A stretch of DNA of 64,000 nt from CALBZG01 sp964486295 (GCA_964486295.1 CAZAMF010000006.1:1-64000), one strand, 5' to 3'; counted from the first letter of the stretch, positions 17,933 through 27,415 are shown. The notes: generated from the sequence alone by a model not told the origin. Translations and numbers: made by a program.

Positions 17933-19816
17933 TCAATTCTTCCGTTCCCTTTTCACTTTCTCAAGATGTACCAGCAGTACATTGATGTCTGCCGGAGAAA
18001 CACCCGATATCCTTGAGGCCTGGCCGATAGAATCGGGTTTCATCTGGTTCAGCTTTTGTCGCGCTTCGATGCGGAGGCCTTCAACGGAACCATAATCGAA
18101 ATTTTCTTCAAGCCTTTTATTCTCAAGTTTTTTGAAGCGTTCGATCTGTTGGAGCTGCTTCGTGATATAGCCTTCGTATTTAATGCTTACTTCCACTGAG
18201 CTGATTATTGCCTGCGTCAAATCAGGTCTTTCTTTATCAATAGGCTCCAGAACTTTATAATTGATTTCCGGTCTTTTCATAAGTTCCGCCAGAGATACAC
18301 GGCCTGATATTTCAGAGCTTCCCAAAACCTGCAATAAATCGTTGATTTCGGCAGGTGAACAGGAAGTCTTCGCAAGGCGAACCAATTCTTCTTCTGTCCG
18401 TTTCTTTTTCTGCAGATATTTTTCGTATCTTTCTTTGGAAGCGAGTCCGATCTGATAGGCTTTTTCTGTCAGGCGACTGTCGGCATTATCCTGCCTGAGC
18501 ACAAGCCTGTATTCCGCTCTGGATGTCATGATCCGGTAAGGCTCCGGTGTTCCTTTAGTGACCAGGTCGTCTATCAGCACACCGATATAGGCTTCGCTCC
18601 TGTCCAGAACAAACGGTTCCCTGCCAAGTATTTTCAATACGGCATTGATTCCCGCCATCAATCCCTGTGCAGCCGCTTCTTCATAGCCGGAGCTTCCATT
18701 GAATTGTCCTGCGCAAAACAGGTTTTCAATAAGCCGGTATTCCAGATTGGTTTTGAGATCCAGCGGATCGATGCAGTCGTACTCTATCGCATAAGCGGGT
18801 CTGACGATCCTGAGATTTTCAAGCCCTTCAATGGTTTTATAGAACTCAAGCTGAACGTCTTCCGGAAGACTCGTGGACATGCCCTGTATATAAATCTCAT
18901 CTGTGCTCAGGCCTTCCGGTTCGATGAAGAGCTGATGCCGCTCTTTGTCTTCAAACCGTTTGATCTTATCTTCAATAGAAGGGCAATATCTGGGTCCGAT
19001 CCCTTCGATCTGGCCACTGAAAAGTGCGGATCGATGAAAATTCCTTCTGATAACATCATGGGTCATTTGATTTGTATAAGTGAGCCAGCAGGAAACCTGC
19101 TGTTTATTAAGGCTATCGTTCAGAAATGAAAACGGAACAATATTGTCATCCCCCTTTTGTTCCAGCATTTTAGAATAGTCCAGGCTTTGGCCCAGTGCTC
19201 TTGCAGGCGTTCCGGTTTTAAACCTTCTCAGTTTCATACCATGTCTCCTGAGGTTTTCCGCCAATTCCATAACCGGAGCCAGACCGTTGGGTCCGCTGTT
19301 ATAGGAGCATTCCCCCATGAATATTTTACCGCGCAGAAATGTTCCGGTTGCAATAATGACTGCTTTAGCCCGATATATTGCGCCGGTCTTCATCACGACC
19401 CCCTCAACTCTGCCATTCTCTACGATGAGGTCAACTGCCTCCCCCTGCTTCAGGTCCAGATTTTTCTGATATTCCAGGGTTCGTTTCATTTCAGTATGGT
19501 AAAGGTGTTTGTCGGCCTGCGCACGCAGCGAATGGACAGCCGGGCCTTTTGCTGTATTGAGCATCTTGCTTTGAATAAAGGTCTTATCGATGTTGATTCC
19601 CATCTCCCCGCCCAAAGCATCGATCTCTCTTACAAGATGACCCTTTCCGGTACCGCCGATGGAAGGATTGCAGGCCATCATGGCCACTGCTTCCAGATTG
19701 GTAGACAGGATCAGTGTCTTTGCTCCCATGCGGCTTGCCGCCAGGGCAGCCTCGCATCCCGCATGTCCTGCTCCTATTACAACGATATCATATTTTCCAA
19801 GTTCATAATTATTCAT
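17933..19816 (-). CDS. mnmG: tRNA uridine-5-carboxymethylaminomethyl modification enzyme MnmG
   Basis: A 627-residue FAD protein that acts with MnmE to modify the wobble uridine of certain tRNAs. The N-terminal dinucleotide-binding motif is GAGHAGCEAA. Family signatures GGTGKGHLVREIDALGG and CPSIEDKI are present, and the length is typical. It lies 33 bases after mnmE and 18 bases before recF on the same strand, so all three are likely co-transcribed. Confidence 0.98.
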   Translation of the reverse strand: MNNYELGKYDIVVIGAGHAGCEAALAASRMGAKTLILSTNLEAVAMMACNPSIGGTGKGHLVREIDALGGEMGINIDKTFIQSKMLNTAKGPAVHSLRAQADKHLYHTEMKRTLEYQKNLDLKQGEAVDLIVENGRVEGVVMKTGAIYRAKAVIIATGTFLRGKIFMGECSYNSGPNGLAPVMELAENLRRHGMKLRRFKTGTPARALGQSLDYSKMLEQKGDDNIVPFSFLNDSLNKQQVSCWLTYTNQMTHDVIRRNFHRSALFSGQIEGIGPRYCPSIEDKIKRFEDKERHQLFIEPEGLSTDEIYIQGMSTSLPEDVQLEFYKTIEGLENLRIVRPAYAIEYDCIDPLDLKTNLEYRLIENLFCAGQFNGSSGYEEAAAQGLMAGINAVLKILGREPFVLDRSEAYIGVLIDDLVTKGTPEPYRIMTSRAEYRLVLRQDNADSRLTEKAYQIGLASKERYEKYLQKKKRTEEELVRLAKTSCSPAEINDLLQVLGSSEISGRVSLAELMKRPEINYKVLEPIDKERPDLTQAIISSVEVSIKYEGYITKQLQQIERFKKLENKRLEENFDYGSVEGLRIEARQKLNQMKPDSIGQASRISGVSPADINVLLVHLEKVKRERKN

Positions 19817-19849
19817 TCTGTATCACTCCGATGGTCCATCAGACAATTG

Positions 19850-21223
19850 CTATTTTCCAAGGCAAAACCGGCTGAAGATCTCATCAATGATATCATCGCT
19901 GACGGTTTCCCCTATGATTTCTCCCAGGTTTTCATAAATATTTTTCACGTCGATTTCAAGAAAATCCAGCGCTTCTTTTCTTTCTGTCATTTTTAATGCG
20001 TCCGTTGTGGAAGACAGTGCTTTTTCCAGCAGTTCTATATGCCTTACATCAGTCACCAACATGCTTTCGCTTTGAGCGACTTTACCGCCGTAAACCAGCT
20101 GTTCGATAGTTTCTTCGATTTCCGTTATGCCCATGCCTTCCGTAACAGCGGTCTCCATCACTTTTGAATACGGTAGAAGTTCCCGTACCTGTTTCACGTT
20201 CAATGCCCTGCCCAGATCACTCTTATTAAGAAGAACGATGGATGGTCTTTTTCCGATAATCGCAGCGATTTCAATATCCTCATCGGTCAGCTCGCGACTT
20301 CCGTCCAGCACGAATATGATGAGATCCGCAGTGTTAAATGCCTTTTTTGATTTTTCAATGCCGAGTTTTTCGATAATATCTTCCGTTTCGCGGATTCCGG
20401 CTGTATCGGTCAGCTTGACCGGTATATTGCGGATGCTGATATATTCTTCGATTGTATCCCGGGTTGTTCCTGGTATCTCAGTTACTATGGCCCGTGTCTC
20501 TCTAAGCAGCGCATTCATCAAAGAAGATTTTCCCACATTGGGTTTGCCGATGATGGATACAGCCAGTCCTTCTCGTATGATGCGGCCTGTTCCCGCTGTT
20601 GATAATAGCTTCCGGATCGTATGTCCTATCTGCGACAGTTCCTCTTCCAATCTGCTGTATGTCAGCTCTTCGATATCCTCATCCGGATAATCAATATTGA
20701 CAGCCATCTCTACCAGCATGTCCAGAACCCTGCGCCTGACCTCTTTGATTCGATTTGACAGTCCTCCTTCAAGCTGGTCCATGGCCACTTCAAAGGCTTT
20801 GTCTGTTTTCGCCCTGATCAGGCCGATCACAGCCTCTGCCTGAGACAGATCCAGTCTTCCGTTGAGGAAAGCTCTTTTTGTAAATTCGCCCTTTTCCGCC
20901 GCCCTGGCTCCGCATCTTAATACCAGCGCCAAAATTTTGCGCAATGAAACCAAAGACCCGTGGCAGTTTATCTCAACAACATCTTCGCAGGTATAGGATT
21001 TCGGCCCGGGCATATAGACGGCCAACACTTCATCGATGGGTTTATTATCATTGAAAATATCAATGATATGGCCATAGGAAAGCCGCCTCGGCATCAGTGA
21101 TGCGCCGGTGTTGCCAACGAATATTTTTTCCAGTATTTTTATGGAGTCTTCTCCGCTGATTCTTACAATGCCAATGCCGCCTTCTCCATAAGCCGTTGAA
21201 ATCGCAGCAATTGTGTCTTCCAT
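19850..21223 (-). CDS. mnmE: tRNA modification GTPase MnmE
   Basis: A 457-residue GTPase and partner of MnmG. The N-terminal folate-binding domain starts with DTIAAISTAYGEGGIGIVRI. The G domain has GKPNVGKSS (G1), TTRDTIEEY (G2), DTAGIRET (G3) and NKSD (G4). The C-terminus is FCLGK with the conserved cysteine. The open frame continues to 21265, but the family N-terminus and an AAAGGA site fix the ATG at 21223. Confidence 0.98.
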   Translation of the reverse strand: MEDTIAAISTAYGEGGIGIVRISGEDSIKILEKIFVGNTGASLMPRRLSYGHIIDIFNDNKPIDEVLAVYMPGPKSYTCEDVVEINCHGSLVSLRKILALVLRCGARAAEKGEFTKRAFLNGRLDLSQAEAVIGLIRAKTDKAFEVAMDQLEGGLSNRIKEVRRRVLDMLVEMAVNIDYPDEDIEELTYSRLEEELSQIGHTIRKLLSTAGTGRIIREGLAVSIIGKPNVGKSSLMNALLRETRAIVTEIPGTTRDTIEEYISIRNIPVKLTDTAGIRETEDIIEKLGIEKSKKAFNTADLIIFVLDGSRELTDEDIEIAAIIGKRPSIVLLNKSDLGRALNVKQVRELLPYSKVMETAVTEGMGITEIEETIEQLVYGGKVAQSESMLVTDVRHIELLEKALSSTTDALKMTERKEALDFLEIDVKNIYENLGEIIGETVSDDIIDEIFSRFCLGK

Positions 21224-21253
21224 ATTCTTTTCCTTTTCGCAATCACAGGCAAA

Positions 21254-21280
21254 GATAGCCCGCAAAAGTCGCGGGCTATC
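21254..21280 (-). terminator. hairpin between jag and mnmE (possible partial terminator)
   Basis: Perfect 10-base stem GATAGCCCGC/GCGGGCTATC with a seven-base loop. On the leftward strand only three T's follow, so it may attenuate or process the transcript rather than stop it fully. Confidence 0.55.
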
Positions 21281-21289
21281 TCAGACAGA

Positions 21290-22123
21290 TTATTTCAATT
21301 CTATGATGACTCTTCTATATGGTTCTTCGCCTTCGCTTCTGGTCGTAACCTTAGTGTGGGATTGAAGCGTTGAGTGAATAACTTTTCTTTCATAAGGATT
21401 CATCGGCTCGAGTCTTACCGGCTTCCTGCTTTTTACAACTTTTTCAGCCAGTCTTAATGCAAGCTGTTCCAAAGTTTTTTCTCTTTTAGCACGGTAATTC
21501 TCCGCATCTATCACCACCCGGACGTACTTATCTTTATTTTTATTGGCGACAAGACTTGTAAGATACTGCATTGCATCCAGCGTCTGTCCCCTCTTGCCGA
21601 TGATTGTACCGGAATCATCGCCCGATATTTCAATATAGATGCATTCATCATCCGTCTTGCCGGTGACATCCAGCTTTAGACCCATTTTTGACACTGTTTC
21701 CCTGATGAATGTCAACGCTTCATGGTCAGCCAAAGGCTTCAGGTTGTCCGGCTTCTTCTGAACAAGTGGCAGCGTGTTTCTTCCCGGTTTATTTTCTTTT
21801 TCTCTTTTGTGCTGGATCTTAGGTTCCGGTTTCTTTTCCGCTTTTACTTCAGCCTTCTGCGGTGTTTTTTGCTCTTCTATCGATTTTGGTTCCGCTTTCG
21901 GTTTTGGCTCCTCTTTTGGTTTTACTTCTTCCACTTTAGGGGCTTCTATGACGGTTTTCTTCTCTACTCTGACTTTAGCCAGTTTATTACCGAGTCCGAA
22001 GAACCCTTTGCTTGGCTCTTCCAGCACGATTACCTCTACTTCGTCGATGGTAAGTTTAAGGTCAGACAGGGCCAGTCTGACTGCTTCTTCAATACTGGTA
22101 CCCCACTTTTCCGAATATATCAT
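21290..22123 (-). CDS. jag: RNA-binding protein Jag/KhpB (Jag-N, KH, R3H)
   Basis: A 277-residue protein. A Jag-N domain (about 1-55) includes EAVRLALSDL and ends GFFGLG. A long Lys/Glu/Pro-rich linker (about 60-125) follows. The KH domain has IIGKRGQTLDAMQYL (about 180-195), and the C-terminal R3H domain has NPYERKVIHSTLQ. Jag/KhpB (EloR) binds RNA and affects cell elongation and division in Bacillota. Its place after yidC is the classic order. The linker makes it longer than the usual 200-210 residues. Confidence 0.93.
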   Translation of the reverse strand: MIYSEKWGTSIEEAVRLALSDLKLTIDEVEVIVLEEPSKGFFGLGNKLAKVRVEKKTVIEAPKVEEVKPKEEPKPKAEPKSIEEQKTPQKAEVKAEKKPEPKIQHKREKENKPGRNTLPLVQKKPDNLKPLADHEALTFIRETVSKMGLKLDVTGKTDDECIYIEISGDDSGTIIGKRGQTLDAMQYLTSLVANKNKDKYVRVVIDAENYRAKREKTLEQLALRLAEKVVKSRKPVRLEPMNPYERKVIHSTLQSHTKVTTRSEGEEPYRRVIIELK

Positions 22124-22145
22124 TTCTATCTACCTCTCTATTCAG

Positions 22146-22868
22146 CTACTTGCTTTGTTTTTTCTGTTGCTTGAGTTCGGCCTCTATCCGCAGTCTTCTT
22201 CTCATTTTGTTGAGACGGAAGTTAAACAGGATCTGCACTCCGGTTCCCACAAACCAATACAAGGTTAAGCCCGCCGGAAAGGTCATCCCCATCCATACGA
22301 TCATGATCGGGAAGAAATATTTCATGACGGTCATCATCGGTGCCATCTGGCCGGTCATTGCTTCGGGACCCTGCTGCGCCTGAGTCTGCACAAAAGATAC
22401 ATACGTGGTAAGTCCGGCTGCTATCGGCAGCACCCATTTATCAGCCTGTGACAGGTCTGTGATCCAAAGAAAACTTTCATGAAAAGCAACCATCATTGAC
22501 GGATTGTCAATATACATAGTAGGATTTCTGAGCAATGCAAATAAGCCCAGAACTATCGGCATCTGAATGAGCATCGGAAGACATCCGCCCATAGGATTAA
22601 ATTTTTCTTCCTTGTAAAGCTCCATGGTTTTTTGGTTCAGCATCTCCCTGTCGTGTCCGTATTTCGCCTGGATCTCCTTCATCTTAGGTTGAATAGCGGA
22701 CATATTGACTGTGGATTTTACTTGTTTTGCATAAAGAGGATACAAGCAGAACCTGACAATAATCGTGAACAAGATAAGAGTTATGCCGTAATGCTGGATG
22801 AACCCGTACAAAAAGGTAAGCAGCCATCCTAAAGGTTCGGCAATCACTCCCAATACTTTATAATACAT
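22146..22868 (-). CDS. yidC: membrane protein insertase YidC (short clostridial form)
   Basis: A 240-residue YidC/Oxa1/Alb3 insertase with about five membrane segments. The conserved arginine of the substrate groove is in TIIVRFCLYPL (about residue 39). The cytoplasmic coiled hairpin (about 50-85) and LPMLIQMPIVLGLF follow. No large periplasmic domain is present, as expected in Gram-positives. GGAGG before ATG supports the start. It lies in the rpmH-rnpA-yidD-yidC-jag order. Confidence 0.95.
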   Translation of the reverse strand: MYYKVLGVIAEPLGWLLTFLYGFIQHYGITLILFTIIVRFCLYPLYAKQVKSTVNMSAIQPKMKEIQAKYGHDREMLNQKTMELYKEEKFNPMGGCLPMLIQMPIVLGLFALLRNPTMYIDNPSMMVAFHESFLWITDLSQADKWVLPIAAGLTTYVSFVQTQAQQGPEAMTGQMAPMMTVMKYFFPIMIVWMGMTFPAGLTLYWFVGTGVQILFNFRLNKMRRRLRIEAELKQQKKQSK

Positions 22869-22917
22869 TCATTTCCTCCGATTTACCGCACCGGTTGCCG
22901 GTGCTTTCGTTTAATTT

Positions 22918-23127
22918 CTAAGGTACGGGATCGTATCCCCCGTCGTTCCATGGGTGGCACCTCAATATCCTTTTTATACCAAGGTAGCTTCCCTTGAGGG
23001 CTCCATACTTCTTTAAAGCTTGTATGAAGTAGGATGAACAGGTGGGATAGAATCTGCAGGTGGGTGGAAAAAGAGGTGAAATCAACTTTTGATATCCTCT
23101 AATCAGTACAATCAATAACCATTTCAT
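22918..23127 (-). CDS. yidD: membrane protein insertion efficiency factor YidD
   Basis: A 69-residue YidD protein with the conserved block CRFYPTCSSYF and the C-terminal RCHPWNDGGYDPVP. It assists YidC-dependent insertion at the inner face of the membrane. The start codon overlaps the rnpA stop by four bases (ATGA), which couples the two. Confidence 0.96.
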   Translation of the reverse strand: MKWLLIVLIRGYQKLISPLFPPTCRFYPTCSSYFIQALKKYGALKGSYLGIKRILRCHPWNDGGYDPVP

Positions 23128-23480
23128 TGAACTCTACCCCCTTGTGTTTTAACAAGGCCTGCTTTTTTTACCGCGGCTTCAATAGATTTTTTCACATCCG
23201 CGCATTTCAATTTTATTATGGTGTTCCGGGCTATAAAAATATAATCGTATCCCTCTTTAAGCTCTGGGATGATGAGCCGACAACTTTCTTTCATGAGACG
23301 ACGAGCGCGGTTTCTTTTGATGCTGTTTCCGACTTTTTTACTAGCCAAAAATGCCTGCCTGCTATAGGGAAGGTTGTTTTTTCTATAAAAAATGACAACA
23401 CAGCTTCCCCCTATGGATTTACCTCTGTTGTAGATGGCAGAAAAATCACTTTTTCTGCGCAGTACTTCCTTTTTTAGCAT
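23124..23480 (-). CDS. rnpA: ribonuclease P protein component
   Basis: A 118-residue basic protein that binds the RNase P RNA and matures the 5' ends of tRNAs. The family block KRNRARRLMKE is present (about residues 53-63). An upstream extension is open to 23507 but runs into the rpmH-rnpA terminator, so the ATG at 23480 (LKKEVLRRKSDF N-terminus) is chosen. The ribosome binding site is weak (GGGGT). Confidence 0.95.
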   Translation of the reverse strand: MLKKEVLRRKSDFSAIYNRGKSIGGSCVVIFYRKNNLPYSRQAFLASKKVGNSIKRNRARRLMKESCRLIIPELKEGYDYIFIARNTIIKLKCADVKKSIEAAVKKAGLVKTQGGRVQ

Positions 23481-23505
23481 ACAAGTCAACCCCGCACTTT
23501 TAAAC

Positions 23506-23527
23506 AAAAAGACCGCTTGAGCGGTCT
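23506..23527 (-). terminator. intrinsic terminator between rpmH and rnpA
   Basis: Leftward: AGACCGC, loop TCAA, GCGGTCT, then a run of T's. It abuts the rpmH stop codon. It should let most transcripts end after rpmH with partial read-through into rnpA, which fits the need for much more ribosomal protein than RNase P protein. Confidence 0.85.
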
Positions 23528-23662
23528 CTATGCTGTCAAGGAGTTTCTTCCTCTCAATCTTCTTCTCTTTAAAACATTTCTACCGTTTTTTGTACTCATT
23601 CTTTTTCTAAAGCCGTGTTCTTTTTTCCTTTGTCTGACCTTAGGCTGATATGTTTGCTTCAT
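23528..23662 (-). CDS. rpmH: 50S ribosomal protein L34
   Basis: A 44-residue highly basic protein beginning MKQTYQPKVRQRKKEHGF and ending RGRNSLTA, with the normal L34 length and composition. A very strong AAGGAGGTG precedes the ATG. It is the first gene leftward from the origin, as in nearly all bacteria. Confidence 0.98.
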   Translation of the reverse strand: MKQTYQPKVRQRKKEHGFRKRMSTKNGRNVLKRRRLRGRNSLTA

Positions 23663-23679
23663 TTGCGATACACCTCCTT

Positions 23680-23985
23680 GCTTCAATCTGGCCCGATCCA
23701 TAAAATCTTTCGGTCTGTCTTAATTTCAACAGACACATATGCCATATAATTATATAGTCAGTTTTTAACTATGTCAACGAATTTTGGCTCATAAAAAGTG
23801 TCTGTACCGGCCGTATTTACTTATCAAACTATATATAGGTGTTTCTTTGTTTTTTACCAACATATTTGTCCACAAATAGTGGATAAGTACCTCAAAATAT
23901 TCTTTGCGCACCCTTTAATTTTCCACTTGCCCTGTGGATAACTTTTATATTATGATATAGATACTACAAAAAAAGAAGGATGCTT
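23680..23985. other. replication origin region (rpmH-dnaA intergenic)
   Basis: About 305 bases of AT-rich DNA between divergent rpmH and dnaA. DnaA-box-like 9-mers: TTGTCCACA at 23866-23874, AGTGGATAA at 23878-23886 (one mismatch on the other strand) and TGTGGATAA at 23933-23941 (perfect TTATCCACA on the leftward strand). The last one falls between a possible -35 TTGCCC (23927-23932) and -10 TATGAT (23951-23956) of dnaA, suggesting autoregulation. Gene polarity flips here. Further weak boxes lie after dnaA. Confidence 0.85.
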
Positions 23986-25326
23986 ATGAAACATTTAAAA
24001 GAAAAATGGTCGGATGTTCAAGCAATATTGAAGACGGCTTTACAGGATATAAGCTACGAAACCTGGTTTGCTCCCCTTACCCCCTTACGAACGGACGAGA
24101 AAACAAACAAAATCTATATTGATCCATATGCCAGTATGAATCAGAATATATTGACCGGCCGCTATATGCCTCTATTGGAAAGTTCAATAGCGGAAGCTTT
24201 CGGTAAACAGTATAAGGTCGTTTTTGAGTATATTAAAGATCGTGCCGGCGGTAATGTCAGCTATGGAGGAACAGGAGAAGAATTTGACGGAGAATTTTAT
24301 TTCAATCCCCGTTATAATTTTTCTACTTTTGTTGTGGGAAATAATAATAAATATGCCCATGCAGCAGCTCTGGCTGTGGCCACTGCTCCATCCGACGACT
24401 ATAATCCCTTGTTTCTTTATGGCGGATCCGGGTTGGGAAAAACGCATCTTATGCATGCAATCGGGCATCATATACTCCAATTCCATCCTAAATTAAAACC
24501 CTTGTATGTTTCTTCTGAAATGTTTACCAATGAAATGATTAAAGCGATCAGCGAAAAGAAGACGGGGGAATTCCGAAATAAATACAGAAAGATAGATGTG
24601 CTTTTGATCGATGATATACAGTTCCTTGAAGGCAAGGAAGGTACACAGGAAGAGTTTTTCTATACTTTCGAAGCGCTTTATCAGTCAAATAAGCAAATTA
24701 TTATCAGTAGTGACCGGCCTCCAAATAAGCTTTCCAATTTTGACGAAAGACTTCGGGGCCGTTTCCAATGGAATGTAGTTGCAGATATCAGCCCTCCTGA
24801 TTATGAAACACGTGTAGCCATTTTAAGAAAAAAGGCAGAGCTGGAAGGATTGAATCTGGATGACGATCTGGAAGATGTAATCGAGCTGATCTGCGAAAAA
24901 GTCAAATTCAACATTAGAGAATTAGAAGGTGCATTCACGAGAATTGTTACCTTTTCAAATTTGATGAACGAACCTATTAATCGGATATTGGCCCGGGAAG
25001 TACTGAAAGATATTCTTTTGGCAGCCGATTTCAACATAACCCCGGATTCTATAAAAAAGATAGTCAGCAAGCATTACGGCATCAAGCTTTCTGAGATCGA
25101 ATCTTCGAAGCGTACAAAAAATTTAGCATTTCCAAGGCAAATCGCTATGTTTTTATGCAGGGACCTGACTGATATGTCTCTGCCTAAAATTGGAGAGGCT
25201 TTTGGCGGAAGAGACCATACGACAGTACTTTATGCCTGTGAAAAAATCGCATCCGAAATGCAGAAGGATACTCAATTAAAAGATACCGTGGATCTTTTAA
25301 AAAATATGATCAACGGAAAAAAATAG
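23986..25326 (+). CDS. dnaA: chromosomal replication initiator protein DnaA
   Basis: A 446-residue AAA+ initiator. The N-terminal domain I starts KEKWSDVQAILKTALQDISYETWF. Walker A is GGSGLGKTH, Walker B is LLIDDIQFLEG, and the C-terminal DNA-binding signature is FGGRDHTTVLYACEKI. An ATG at 23980 overlaps the ribosome binding site AGAAGGA, so the ATG at 23986 is preferred. The gene starts the rightward arm and is followed by dnaN after 186 bases. Confidence 0.98.
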   Translation: MKHLKEKWSDVQAILKTALQDISYETWFAPLTPLRTDEKTNKIYIDPYASMNQNILTGRYMPLLESSIAEAFGKQYKVVFEYIKDRAGGNVSYGGTGEEFDGEFYFNPRYNFSTFVVGNNNKYAHAAALAVATAPSDDYNPLFLYGGSGLGKTHLMHAIGHHILQFHPKLKPLYVSSEMFTNEMIKAISEKKTGEFRNKYRKIDVLLIDDIQFLEGKEGTQEEFFYTFEALYQSNKQIIISSDRPPNKLSNFDERLRGRFQWNVVADISPPDYETRVAILRKKAELEGLNLDDDLEDVIELICEKVKFNIRELEGAFTRIVTFSNLMNEPINRILAREVLKDILLAADFNITPDSIKKIVSKHYGIKLSEIESSKRTKNLAFPRQIAMFLCRDLTDMSLPKIGEAFGGRDHTTVLYACEKIASEMQKDTQLKDTVDLLKNMINGKK

Positions 25327-25512
25327 TTAACTTTTATAAATCATTTAAAGTTTTTAAACTTATCATTTGTTTTACCTTGAGTTTTCCACAGAGTTTTAAA
25401 TATTATTTGTGTTGAAATATAAAGGTATAATCGGTTTATCAACTTTTTAACAGCCCCTACTACTAATACTACTAAAAACAAAATATTAATAAAAACCCCG
25501 GAGGTATTTTAA
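25327..25512. other. dnaA-dnaN intergenic region with weak DnaA boxes
   Basis: AT-rich spacer with TTTTCCACA at 25382-25390 (one mismatch to the DnaA box) and TTATCAACT at 25436-25444. A TATAAT at 25426-25431 could serve dnaN, but no good -35 is seen. It may form the second half of a bipartite origin, as in Bacillus. Confidence 0.5.
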
Positions 25513-26625
25513 ATGAAATTTACGTGCGAACAGCAAAGTCTAGTAAAAGCACTGAATACGGTTACAAAAGCTGTTACATCCAGAACAACTATTCCTATTT
25601 TGAAGGGGATCCTTTTAAACATAACCGACGGTCAACTGATATTGTCGGCATCTGATCTTGAGATCAGCATCGAAAAGAAAATAGATGTAAATGTTATAGA
25701 AGAAGGTTCTGTCGTGGTAATGGCGAGATTATTCAGTGATATCATCAGAAAATTACCTAACGAGGAAATATTGATCAGCGATGAAGGAAACGGAAAAATC
25801 CTAATTAAAACATCTTTTTCTGAATTCAATATTGTGGGTCTGAAAGCCGATGAGTTTCCGAGTCTCGGAAACATTAATACAGAAGATGTGGATAAACTGG
25901 TTTTTGATAAAGATCTTTTAAAAGACATGATCAAAAAATCATCCTTTGCAGCAAGTACGGACGAGTCTAAAGGAATTATTGTAGGAGTTCTTATAGAATG
26001 CAAAGATCATTTCATGAATATGGTTGCATTGGACGGATTCAGAATGGCTGTCATTAAGGAAAATATGATCAGCGAAAAAGACCAGCATGTTATTATTTCT
26101 GCAAAACTTTTAAATGAAGTAAGCAAAATCATCAGCGATGAAGAACCTGCAGGGGATATTGAAATGTTCCTGGATCAAAAGAAAACACTTATAAAAATAG
26201 ATTCAACCAAAGTAATATTAAGGCTTTTAGAAGGCCAGTTCATTAAATACAGAGATATTTTACCGAAAGAGAAAAAAATAAGTATTGTTGTCAGTAAGAG
26301 TAAATTACAGGAGAGCATTGAAAGAGCATCATTGTTAGCCAAAGAAGGAAAAAATAATCTGATCAGAATGAGCATGACAGGTAATTTGCTTACAATAACA
26401 TCAAAATCAGAAGAGGGAGATGTTAAAGAGGAACTGATTGTTGAAAAAACCGGAGAAGATCTGATGATCGGTTTTAATTCTAAATATATATCCGACGTGC
26501 TTAAAGTGGTGGAAGATGAGGAAATATTAATGGAATTCAATTCACCTACGAGCCCTTGCCTTATCAGACAAAAGGATGGAAACCGATTTGAATATCTGGT
26601 ACTTCCGGTAAGAATCAGTGCGTAA
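25513..26625 (+). CDS. dnaN: DNA polymerase III beta subunit (sliding clamp)
   Basis: A 370-residue clamp protein with the three-domain layout. It starts MKFTCEQQSLVKALNTVTKAV, holds PILKGILLN early, and ends LVLPVRISA, which matches the usual PMR C-terminus of DnaN. The start lies behind CGGAGG. The next gene is rsmG, seven bases later, rather than the usual S4-domain gene and recF. Confidence 0.97.
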   Translation: MKFTCEQQSLVKALNTVTKAVTSRTTIPILKGILLNITDGQLILSASDLEISIEKKIDVNVIEEGSVVVMARLFSDIIRKLPNEEILISDEGNGKILIKTSFSEFNIVGLKADEFPSLGNINTEDVDKLVFDKDLLKDMIKKSSFAASTDESKGIIVGVLIECKDHFMNMVALDGFRMAVIKENMISEKDQHVIISAKLLNEVSKIISDEEPAGDIEMFLDQKKTLIKIDSTKVILRLLEGQFIKYRDILPKEKKISIVVSKSKLQESIERASLLAKEGKNNLIRMSMTGNLLTITSKSEEGDVKEELIVEKTGEDLMIGFNSKYISDVLKVVEDEEILMEFNSPTSPCLIRQKDGNRFEYLVLPVRISA

Positions 26626-26631
26626 ACACGA

Positions 26632-27354
26632 ATGGAAAATTTGAAAAAGGTACTAATTGAATTAAATGAAGAATATCCGGTAGATATAAATGATGCCTTA
26701 CATAAATTCGAGGCATACATGGATAGCATACTGGAAAAAAATAAGCATATTAATTTAACGGCGATTACGGATAAAAGCGAATTTATAATGAAACATTTTA
26801 TTGATTCGCTGACTGCGGCAAAATTGCCTTATTTCAAAAGTGCAAAGAAAGTAGTTGATATAGGTACCGGTGCCGGATTTCCTGGTGTTCCTCTTGCTAT
26901 CATATTTCCACAAATACAATTTTTACTGGTGGATTCTTTAAAAAAAAGACTGAATGTTATTGAAGAAATTTGTGAGAAAATAGGAATAAAAAATATTAAA
27001 ACATTCCATGCAAGAGCGGAGGATCTCGGAAAAAATAAAGATAACAGGGAAAACTATGATATCTGTGTATCAAGAGCTGTGGCAAGTCTTAATACTTTAT
27101 CGGAGTATTGCATCCCTTTAATTAAAACGGGCGGATATTTTATATCTTATAAAGGACCTAAAGCAGCTGAAGAAGAAATTAAGAAAAGCCATAATGCAAT
27201 CAATCTTCTAGGCGGAAAATTCATAGGTGAATATAAACCTGAGTTTGAAAGTTTCAAGTCATTTGATCACAAGCTTTATATCATACAAAAAATAAAGAAA
27301 ACACCTGAAAAATACCCTAGAAAAGCAGGAACACCGGAGAAAGATCCATTATAA
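26632..27354 (+). CDS. rsmG: 16S rRNA (guanine-N7) methyltransferase RsmG
   Basis: A 240-residue SAM-dependent enzyme (GidB) that methylates G527 of 16S rRNA. The N-terminal helix region contains NKHINLTAI. The SAM motif is DIGTGAGFPGVPLAI (about residues 81-95), and SRAVASLNTL follows. No clear ribosome binding site precedes the ATG, which lies seven bases after the dnaN stop, so coupling to dnaN is likely. The C-terminal 20 residues are Lys/Pro-rich. Confidence 0.95.
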   Translation: MENLKKVLIELNEEYPVDINDALHKFEAYMDSILEKNKHINLTAITDKSEFIMKHFIDSLTAAKLPYFKSAKKVVDIGTGAGFPGVPLAIIFPQIQFLLVDSLKKRLNVIEEICEKIGIKNIKTFHARAEDLGKNKDNRENYDICVSRAVASLNTLSEYCIPLIKTGGYFISYKGPKAAEEEIKKSHNAINLLGGKFIGEYKPEFESFKSFDHKLYIIQKIKKTPEKYPRKAGTPEKDPL

Positions 27355-27399
27355 AATTAACAAAATATGGAAAATATGAACAAAGAGATTAATAAGAAT

Positions 27400-27415
27400 T
27401 GTTTCACGTGAAACA
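27400..27415. other. parS centromere site 1
   Basis: TGTTTCACGTGAAACA, a perfect match to the Spo0J/ParB parS consensus. The symmetry extends one more base on each side. It lies between rsmG and parA. Confidence 0.95.
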
